Shown: positions 5,657 through 10,524 of the stretch, in pieces | Layout of the letters: each line of letters begins with the position of its first letter | How positions within the stretch are numbered: position 1 is the first letter of the stretch | Origin: Elusimicrobiota bacterium | GTDB taxonomy: Bacteria; Elusimicrobiota; Elusimicrobia; 2-02-FULL-39-32 | Assembly (NCBI GenBank): GCA_016193115.1 | Contig: JACPSV010000292.1 | Span: forward strand, 1-10,524 | Direction: 5' to 3' | DNA length: 10,524 nucleotides | Translations under genes and position numbers: made by a program | The notes under the pieces: generated by a model | What the model was told of the DNA's origin: nothing | The model's database searches: none | What the model saw: only the letters and a program-made list of their open reading frames with translations

Positions 5657-6772
5657 TTAAAAAATGTTTTCGCGGCGGTGGCGGTGGAATGTAACGGCGA
5701 ACCGGTGGGCTTCGTCTCGAATCCATTGCAGAACGCGCAGCGCCGGAGAATCTTTGGGCAAGCGCAAGGGTTCTTTCCTGTTCTCTTGATAAATTTCCTC
5801 AAACTCTTTGGCCAGCGCGATCACTCTAAACTTTGGGAACGGAATCTGAAAACCGGACTCTTTGAGGTTGCGTAGCGCGGAAAGAGCCGCGGAAAGCTGC
5901 CCTTTTCCACCGTCAATCAAGATCAGGTCAGGGAACTTTTTTCCTTCCTCGGCAAGTCTTCGATACCGTCTGCGCACGACTTCTGCGATCATCGCAAAAT
6001 CGTTGGGTCCCGTGACTGTTTTGATTTTGTATTTCCTGTAATTGGACGGCAACGGTTTCCCCAGCTCAAAAACGACCATGGATGCCACGGGTTCGGTCCC
6101 TTGAATGTTGGAAATATCGAACGCTTCCATGCGCAGTGGAGGATACGGCAGTCCCAGTTTTTCTTGCAGTTCCGTGAGGGAACGGCTCAATTCGGTTTCC
6201 GCCAAAACCGTGGTCTCATCGGCTTCTGCGATCCGAACCTTTTCCTGAACCGTTTGCAGGGATTGCAAACTGTCCCGCAGGTCTGCGGCCCTCTCAAATT
6301 CTAACTTTTCGCCGGCTGATTTCATTTCCTTTTCCATCTCGCTCTTGAGGGATTGAATATTTCCTTTAAAGAAGTCGGCCGCCTTGCGGGCAATGTCCGC
6401 ATAATCTTTTTGAGAAATCTTCTGCACGCAGGGCGCGGGACATTCTTCCGTGTGCAGGTAGATGCAGGACTGAACTTTCTTGTATAGGGAAGGGTTGGAT
6501 TTTTCCAGACCTAACTCCACTTCCTCCTTCCTGAAATCAAACCTGCAGGGTCTTAAAGGAAGCGTCTTTTTTCGCCAGAGTAATCGCAGGAGTTTGCGGA
6601 TGGAGGCAACCTGTACAGGGATCCGTCTTTTTTTCTCTTCCGGGTGAGAAAAATCCGGGGATAGTCCTCTTTCCGGGTCAATTGAATATAAGGATACGTT
6701 TTGTCGTCCCGCCAAACCGTATTGTATAGGGGTTGGAAACGGTGGATGAGTTTTTGTTCCAGGAGGAGGCAA
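5657..6772 (-). CDS. uvrC: UvrC C-terminal fragment (Cys cluster, UVR, RNase H-like domain)
   Basis: This is the downstream frame of the split uvrC, open from 6772. The first 50 or so codons are out-of-frame sequence and homology begins at about residue 53. C76, C103, C111 and C115 match UvrC cysteines; the last three have the C-x7-C-x3-C spacing of the E. coli cluster reported to bind Fe-S. The gap between the first two is longer than in E. coli. The UVR motif is at about 141-172 (KLEFERAADLRDSL). The RNase H-like domain, which makes the 5' incision, spans about 212-365 with D219 (FDISN), D287 (LIDGGKGQ) and H356 (DEAHRFA). The helix-hairpin-helix tail is absent. No ribosome-binding site obviously serves an internal start. 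Confidence 0.7.
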   Translation of the reverse strand: MPPPGTKTHPPFPTPIQYGLAGRQNVSLYSIDPERGLSPDFSHPEEKKRRIPVQVASIRKLLRLLWRKKTLPLRPCRFDFRKEEVELGLEKSNPSLYKKVQSCIYLHTEECPAPCVQKISQKDYADIARKAADFFKGNIQSLKSEMEKEMKSAGEKLEFERAADLRDSLQSLQTVQEKVRIAEADETTVLAETELSRSLTELQEKLGLPYPPLRMEAFDISNIQGTEPVASMVVFELGKPLPSNYRKYKIKTVTGPNDFAMIAEVVRRRYRRLAEEGKKFPDLILIDGGKGQLSAALSALRNLKESGFQIPFPKFRVIALAKEFEEIYQENRKEPLRLPKDSPALRVLQWIRDEAHRFAVTFHRHRRENIF

Positions 6773-6975
6773 TCTCTTTCTGTATGGGTCGGGATGTAAT
6801 CTATCTGGCTCACAAGGGAGAGGAGCGCGTTCAGCTTGGGAGGACGAACCTTGTTGAGAAAATAAGAGGAGACCCTTTTTTTAAGGTTCTTGGCTTTGCC
6901 GATATAAAGGATATGAGCGAGAGAATCTCGCATCAGATAAACTCCCGGCGAATGAGGCAGATGGGACAGGTTCAC
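6553..6975 (-). CDS. uvrC: UvrC N-terminal fragment (GIY-YIG nuclease domain)
   Basis: This is the upstream frame of the split uvrC, 140 codons. Residues 10-37 contain the GIY-YIG signature (PGVYLM..ILYIGKAKNLKKRV). THTERDCLLLEQKLIHRFQPLYN (63-85) includes the conserved LLLE-x-x-LI block, and WRDDKTYPYIQLT (88-100) and YPRIFLTRK (105-113) follow. This domain makes the 3' incision. After Y121 the frame reads 19 residues unrelated to UvrC and stops at 6553. If translated alone it would be a small nuclease domain without the UvrB-binding part. Its GTG start overlaps the murJ stop codon, so translation is likely coupled to murJ. Confidence 0.75.
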   Translation of the reverse strand: MNLSHLPHSPGVYLMRDSLAHILYIGKAKNLKKRVSSYFLNKVRPPKLNALLSLVSQIDYIPTHTERDCLLLEQKLIHRFQPLYNTVWRDDKTYPYIQLTRKEDYPRIFLTRKRKKDGSLYRLPPSANSCDYSGEKRRFL

Positions 6976-8630
6976 TGAGGATCTTCGATGGCGATGGAAC
7001 CGTTGCGAGAGAGATGGGACTGAATGAGAACCTGGTATTCGTCCATTTTCAGGAATTTTGCGAAAAGGAGATAGAGAACCGCGCCGCCAAGAACGCCTAA
7101 AGAGATGATCCCGAAAAGGTTTAGAAAAGGTTTCAAGTAAGAGAGCGCCCAGAGGTACAGGAGCAAAATTCCGGATGCGATTAGAGTTTTTGCAGCTGTT
7201 TGGCCCAGACGATGTTCCCCAATCCGTTCCAGAGGTTTCAGTCCGAGTTGGAGAAGACGTCTCCTCATTAAGATGAAGAGAATCAAGGCGTTGGCCCAGG
7301 AAGAGAGAGCGGTGGCCAAAGCCAGTCCGCCTACTCCCAGAGGTCCCATCAAGAAGAGGCTCAAGCCAACGTTTAGAAGTATACAGAAACAGGCGACTTT
7401 GGCGGGAACCTTGGAATCCTGCAGGGCATAAAATCCGTTAGCGAGAATCTTGACCGCGGAGTAAGCCAGAAGTCCGATGTTGTACCCCCACAACGCTTGG
7501 GTTGTCAAATCGGACGCAAAAGAAGTGAATTTTCCGTGCTGAAAGAGAAGGGAGATGATAGGGTTTGCGAGAACCGTGAGCCCGATAGAAGCAGGCGCCA
7601 CAATGAACAGAACCGTTCTTAAGGCGCCGTTGATCGTCTCTCCCAGTTTCTGATAATTTTTTTCAGCGGAATAGTCCGAGAAAATGGGCAGAGAAATGCT
7701 GGCGATCGCGATGCCAAAGAGAGCCAACGGAAACTGCATCAAACGGTTGGAGTTGTAAAGCGCTGTGACGGAACCTTCTACCAGAAACGTGGCGCAGATC
7801 GTGTTCACAAAGGCGTTGATCTGATCTACGGAGAGTCCCAATATGGCCGGGAGCATGAGATGACGGACTTGAACCAGTTCCGGATGGTTCCAGTTCCACC
7901 GCCATTGGAGTTTAAGTTTTTCTTTCCAGAGCGTAGGGATTTGAACCAAGAGGTGGATCGCCCCTCCCGCGACGACGGCGATCGAAAGCCCAACGATCTG
8001 CATTTCGATCGTAAGATTCGGCAAGAAATGAAGCAGAACCGGAAGCGCCATAAATATGTATCCAATCTCCGCGACCGAAAGAGCCGCCGGAGCCACGGCC
8101 GGCAGAAAGAAGTGTTTGAGAGCGTTCAAAATGCTGCTCACCAGAGCGGCCAGAGAAATGAAGAGGAAAAAAGGGAACGTCCAGCGCGTCAACAAAACGG
8201 TCATGTGAAACTTTTGCGGTTCTGCGCTGAATCCGGGAGCAATGAGATTAGTCAGGATAGGAGCAAATAAAATTCCGATCGCGGTGATCAAAATCAGGAC
8301 GAACAGGAGCGAAGTAAAGGTTGCGTCAATGAATTTTTGACTTTCTTCCCTAGGTTTTTCTTTGAGGGACTTCGTAAAAACGGGAATGAACGAAGACGCG
8401 AACGATCCCTCTCCCAAAAGCCTGCGGAAAAGGTTTGAGATCCTGAATGCGGTATAGAAACTGTCCGTGATGGCTCCTCCGCCAAAGAGGTATGCGACGG
8501 AAGCGTCTCGGAAGTACCCTAAAATCCGGGAAAGAAGCGTTGCGGAAGAAAACTTCCCAAACCATTTTGAAAAAAGATGGGAAGAGAAAGGATGAGCGTT
8601 GGAGGGTTGACTTCCCTGCTGATTTATCAT
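6972..8630 (-). CDS. murJ: Lipid II flippase MurJ (MviN)
   Basis: MurJ flips the lipid-linked peptidoglycan precursor (lipid II) across the inner membrane. The 552-residue protein is highly hydrophobic, with roughly 14 membrane segments. The N-terminal signature is typical: LLSRILGYFRDASVA (32-46), TDSFYTAF (55-62) and NLFRRLLGEGSFASSFIPVF (66-85). R35, R41, D56 and R69 align with E. coli R18, R24, D39 and R52 of the central cavity. The start is fixed: an in-frame TAA lies two codons upstream of the ATG at 8628-8630, and no other start codon occurs before the family region. It therefore has an N-terminal extension of about 17 residues over E. coli MurJ. No clear ribosome-binding site precedes it. 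It starts 15 bp from rpsT, divergently, and its stop overlaps the uvrC start (GTGA). Confidence 0.96.
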   Translation of the reverse strand: MINQQGSQPSNAHPFSSHLFSKWFGKFSSATLLSRILGYFRDASVAYLFGGGAITDSFYTAFRISNLFRRLLGEGSFASSFIPVFTKSLKEKPREESQKFIDATFTSLLFVLILITAIGILFAPILTNLIAPGFSAEPQKFHMTVLLTRWTFPFFLFISLAALVSSILNALKHFFLPAVAPAALSVAEIGYIFMALPVLLHFLPNLTIEMQIVGLSIAVVAGGAIHLLVQIPTLWKEKLKLQWRWNWNHPELVQVRHLMLPAILGLSVDQINAFVNTICATFLVEGSVTALYNSNRLMQFPLALFGIAIASISLPIFSDYSAEKNYQKLGETINGALRTVLFIVAPASIGLTVLANPIISLLFQHGKFTSFASDLTTQALWGYNIGLLAYSAVKILANGFYALQDSKVPAKVACFCILLNVGLSLFLMGPLGVGGLALATALSSWANALILFILMRRRLLQLGLKPLERIGEHRLGQTAAKTLIASGILLLYLWALSYLKPFLNLFGIISLGVLGGAVLYLLFAKFLKMDEYQVLIQSHLSRNGSIAIEDPQ

Positions 8631-8635
8631 ATATT
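8607..8635 (+). promoter_or_regulatory. rpsT promoter (TTGACT-17-TATATT)
   Basis: TTGACT at 8607-8612 and TATATT at 8630-8635 are separated by exactly 17 bp, close to the sigma-70 consensus. The predicted start near 8642 is about 4 nt before the rpsT ATG. The -35 and spacer lie inside the first codons of murJ, and the -10 box begins at the last base of the murJ ATG complement. No other promoter candidate is evident for rpsT. Confidence 0.7.
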
Positions 8636-8645
8636 AAGCGCTCTT

Positions 8646-8936
8646 ATGGCTAAACTTAAGACAGGTCGTCACACGTCCGCAATCAAAGAACTGCGCAAAG
8701 CGAAGCGACGGTATGGTCACAATCGAGTCCTCCGAAAAGGTATCCGCGCGATCGCAAAAAACGTGGAGATCGAGATATCCAAAAAAAATCTGGATGCCGC
8801 AAAGAAGCTTTTACCGGAATGTTTTTCCGCATGGGACAAAGCCGCCAAGGTGGGTCTGATTCACAAAAATACAGCTTCCCGCAAGAAATCCCGTCTCTCA
8901 TTCAAAGTCTCTCAGCTCGCCCCGCAAGCGGCTTGA
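8646..8936 (+). CDS. rpsT: Small ribosomal subunit protein bS20
   Basis: S20 is a primary 16S rRNA-binding protein of the 30S subunit. The 96-residue, Lys/Arg-rich protein begins MAKLKTGRHTSAIKELRKAKRR and ends with the family block KAAKVGLIHKNTASRKKSRLS (about 66-86). The ATG at 8646 is chosen because S20 proteins begin M-A-x-x-K. The frame is open further upstream to 8577, but that extension reads through the promoter and murJ start. No ribosome-binding site precedes the ATG (AAGCGCTCTT), in keeping with a nearly leaderless mRNA. It is the only rightward gene here. Its last 35 bp overlap the end of holA on the other strand, and it starts 15 bp from murJ. Confidence 0.97.
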   Translation: MAKLKTGRHTSAIKELRKAKRRYGHNRVLRKGIRAIAKNVEIEISKKNLDAAKKLLPECFSAWDKAAKVGLIHKNTASRKKSRLSFKVSQLAPQAA

Positions 8937-9855
8937 GAGAATACAAATAAAGTAATCTTTCCAAAACCGCAGATTCCGTTCCGTCTCCCGACTTGAGGAG
9001 CCGGTCCGCGTTTTTACACTCTCTTAAGAGACTCTCAGTTTTTTGGCTGCCCAGACTTCCCGCATTCTTTCTTAGAGAGCGGGCGAGCAGGTGCAACATC
9101 GCCAAAGGTTCCTCCCCTTGATCCAAACAGCCCTGCAAAATTATTCCCGCAGATTTAGGATCACCTTTCTCGATTTTTTCCACAAAGTCCCAGATGGTTT
9201 GATTTCGTTTGGAGAGGATGGACTGTTTGACGTCTTCCCTTTCGATCTGATTTTTTCCAGAAACGAAAAGAACCAGTTTCTCTATCTCCGATCTCATTTC
9301 GCCCTGCGTTTCCCCGGCGATTTCCGAAAGTAAAAGCGCCGCTGAAGAGGATATCTTCTTGCGGCGCTTGGCGCATTCCTCCGCGATCCACTGCGGTCTT
9401 TTAGAGTCAAACAGTCTCCAAAACTTAACCACCAGACCTTTCTTTGAGACCTGCTGAACCCAGTGGGTTTGCAAGAAAGGCTGGCTGATTCTTGACTGAC
9501 AAACTAAAACGAGCGTCGTGGAAGGGTTTTCGGACTGACAGTAATGCTCCACCTTCTCCTTGGTTCGTTGCGGCGATTTCTCATAATGTTGGATGACTAC
9601 CAGTTTCTTGCGGGAGAGGAGAGGCAGGGTCAGGCAGGCGTCCAGAACCGTCTCGGCCTCATCCTTTTCACCGTGGAACGTTTCCATGTTAAATTCCGGC
9701 ATGCTCTGGCCATAAATTTCCTTAAAAAGGATTTTCACGTTTCTTAAGGACTCTTCTATCGCGGATTCTTCGTCGCCCACCAAAAGAATAAATGGCGGAA
9801 ACTCTTTAAGTCCTTTCAGAGATTGAACGAATTGACCCGAATCAATAATCCCCAT
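8902..9855 (-). CDS. holA: DNA polymerase III subunit delta (HolA)
   Basis: Delta opens the beta sliding clamp within the clamp-loader complex. The 317-residue protein, slightly short for the family, has the expected layout. An AAA+-like N-terminal region without Walker motifs includes PFILLVGDEESAIEESL (21-37), LLSRKKLVVIQHYEKS and TTLVLVCQSR. The middle lid region includes KKISSSAALLLSEIAGETQGEMRSEIEKL, which matches the family block around a conserved G-x-d-x-x-x-x-x-x-E-x-x-K-L pattern. The C-terminal helical collar follows (QTIWDFVEKIEKGDPKSA.. to PLAMLHLLARSLR). The ATG at 9853-9855 lies 3 nt after the lptE stop, with GGGGAAGAAG upstream inside lptE as a possible ribosome site. The lptE-holA pair is a common bacterial arrangement. 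Its 3' end overlaps convergent rpsT. Confidence 0.93.
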   Translation of the reverse strand: MGIIDSGQFVQSLKGLKEFPPFILLVGDEESAIEESLRNVKILFKEIYGQSMPEFNMETFHGEKDEAETVLDACLTLPLLSRKKLVVIQHYEKSPQRTKEKVEHYCQSENPSTTLVLVCQSRISQPFLQTHWVQQVSKKGLVVKFWRLFDSKRPQWIAEECAKRRKKISSSAALLLSEIAGETQGEMRSEIEKLVLFVSGKNQIEREDVKQSILSKRNQTIWDFVEKIEKGDPKSAGIILQGCLDQGEEPLAMLHLLARSLRKNAGSLGSQKTESLLRECKNADRLLKSGDGTESAVLERLLYLYSLKPLAGRAERL

Positions 9856-9858
9856 TCG

Positions 9859-10437
9859 CTACTTCTTCCCCGCGGGTCCGGATTGAGGCACTTTTTGTTC
9901 CAGTTCGCCCGTGACGGAACCAAACCCTTCGATCGTTCTTCGATAGATGTCCCTCGCCAATTTGTCCCAAACGATTTGGCGCGCTTGTTCCTCGCTTAAA
10001 CCGCCCGGTTTAGACTCCACAAAGTAACGGTGGACGCCTTGCAGATTGGGTTCGGACCAGATGATCTTGTTTTGCACGATATCCCAAAAGTGGATATGGA
10101 CCAAGACCCACAATTTTCTTTCTTGCACGATCAAATTCTCATCGTAGGAAACGGGTTCGTTGATGTAGCGGTCAATTTCGGCGATTAGGATCCCGTCGGC
10201 GGTGTCTTCGCCCACCAGAGGGTATTGCCCGCCGCGCGTAAACTCTTCCTGCAACCGTAATGTCAGTTTATCTTCTAAGCCAAAGAATGCGGTGTTATTT
10301 TTGATCGGTTTCAATCCAATTCGTTGAATATGTTGCGGCAAGAGAATTGTAGACGGCGTATAATTGTAGGGACACCCAGACAGAACTAGAAGGGATAGAA
10401 TCCAAAGCACTTTGACATTATTCCGGGACAGTTGCAA
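9859..10437 (-). CDS. lptE: LptE-family LPS assembly lipoprotein
   Basis: LptE is an outer-membrane lipoprotein that plugs LptD in LPS export. The 192-residue protein has a type II signal peptide with R5, K9, a hydrophobic core and lipobox LSGC, giving a lipidated Cys22. The body has the LptE pattern: a conserved YxPS after the Cys, QRIGLKPIKNNTAFFGLEDKLTLRLQEEF (38-66), and ADGILIAEIDRYINEPVSYD (80-99). It is followed immediately by holA, the usual partner. The chosen start is TTG at 10435-10437, which gives a proper charged N-terminus; a GTG at 10410 would remove the charges. No good ribosome-binding site is seen. The frame stays open upstream through the inverted repeat to the right edge, so the original start region may have been altered by the repeat. 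Confidence 0.85.
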   Translation of the reverse strand: MQLSRNNVKVLWILSLLVLSGCPYNYTPSTILLPQHIQRIGLKPIKNNTAFFGLEDKLTLRLQEEFTRGGQYPLVGEDTADGILIAEIDRYINEPVSYDENLIVQERKLWVLVHIHFWDIVQNKIIWSEPNLQGVHRYFVESKPGGLSEEQARQIVWDKLARDIYRRTIEGFGSVTGELEQKVPQSGPAGKK

Positions 10438-10442
10438 AACGC

Positions 10443-10514
10443 CGTCATTCCCGCGAAAGCGGGAATCCAGAGAAGAATTTCCGCAGCTAGATTCCCGCTT
10501 TCGCGGGAATGACG
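10443..10514. repeat. 72-bp inverted-repeat element (CGTCATTCCCGCG-type)
   Basis: Two arms (10443-10470 and 10487-10514) are inverted copies over 28 bp with one mismatch. The outer 25 bp are identical and begin CGTCATTCCCGCGAAAGC. Each arm is itself a small palindrome (ATTCCCGC..GCGGGAAT). About 16 bp lie between the arms. This is the type of ATTCCC..GGGAAT repeat found dispersed in many bacterial genomes, comparable in form to neisserial dRS3. It lies 5 bp upstream of the lptE start codon and would form a strong hairpin in its leader RNA. Confidence 0.85.
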
Positions 10515-10524
10515 TAAAAAGGGG

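Larger units (their letters stand above)
5657..6975 (-). pseudogene. uvrC: Excinuclease ABC subunit C, broken by a frameshift
   Basis: UvrC makes both incisions in nucleotide excision repair. Two fragments in different frames together cover GIY-YIG nuclease, cysteine cluster, UVR motif and RNase H-like nuclease, in the normal order. Frame 1 carries homology from the start to D-G-S-L-Y (ending at 6613). Homology resumes in the -1 frame at V-Q-V-A-S-I-R-K (from about 6616). The Y-F-G-P-F block that normally joins them is missing, with a net shift that fits loss of about 19 nt. The start is GTG at 6973-6975, overlapping the murJ stop as GTGA. The second half ends at DEAHRFAVTFHRHRREN plus three residues, so the C-terminal helix-hairpin-helix domain of about 55-60 residues is also absent. 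It is probably non-functional unless the break is an assembly error or the frame is bypassed. Confidence 0.85.

Noticed and set aside
7860..8270. Rightward frame of 136 codons opposite murJ
   Set aside because: It is a shadow of murJ: strongly charged, low-complexity composition with no family features, in a gene whose own assignment is certain.
8577..8645. N-terminal extension of rpsT by 23 codons
   Set aside because: S20 proteins start at M-A-K/N. The extension would read through the promoter and has no family similarity.
9021..9030. Perfect palindrome CTCTTAAGAG inside holA
   Set aside because: It is short, has no loop for an RNA hairpin, lies within coding sequence and has no partner site nearby.
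10443..10514. CRISPR-like repeat pair
   Set aside because: There are only two copies, in opposite orientation, and each is palindromic, with no further repeats or spacers. It is a dispersed inverted repeat.

Overview
The window looks like a chromosomal core segment of a Gram-negative (diderm) bacterium that ends, on its left side, in an AT-richer accessory stretch. The diderm call rests on an LptE-type outer-membrane lipoprotein, a lipobox signal peptide, MurJ and a periplasmic lytic transglycosylase. No 16S or species marker is present. The gene content and two families of short palindromic repeats would fit an uncultured lineage such as Omnitrophota or a deep proteobacterial-type group, but this is a weak inference.

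All genes except rpsT run leftward (minus strand). From right to left: lptE and holA are 3 nt apart and form the end of an operon whose start lies outside the window, just behind a 72-bp inverted repeat. rpsT (S20) runs rightward and overlaps the end of holA by 35 bp. murJ starts 15 bp away from rpsT, divergently, and heads a leftward cluster murJ-uvrC-slt-ogt. murJ and uvrC overlap by GTGA, and slt and ogt are 13 nt apart. A cold-shock gene follows with its own promoter and a strong terminator hairpin. Then comes secA with a TATAAT box tucked against that terminator, and dinD 39 bp downstream of secA.

The left 570 bp hold a 140-bp MITE-like element with 21-bp terminal inverted repeats enclosing two inverted REP-type units, then a terminator-like hairpin, then the start of an unrecognised small membrane protein that runs off the window.

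The main anomaly is uvrC. Its two halves lie in different frames, and the break falls exactly where the conserved Y-F-G-P segment between the GIY-YIG nuclease domain and the UVR region should be. The junction fits a 19-nt deletion between short CCTGTA repeats. The gene also lacks the C-terminal helix-hairpin-helix domain. Other points of note are a rpsT promoter placed so that the mRNA would be nearly leaderless, and a short leader ORF overlapping the secA start. I see no clear new multi-gene system. The window is mostly housekeeping genes (secretion, cell wall, LPS assembly, replication, DNA repair) with small mobile repeats at both ends.
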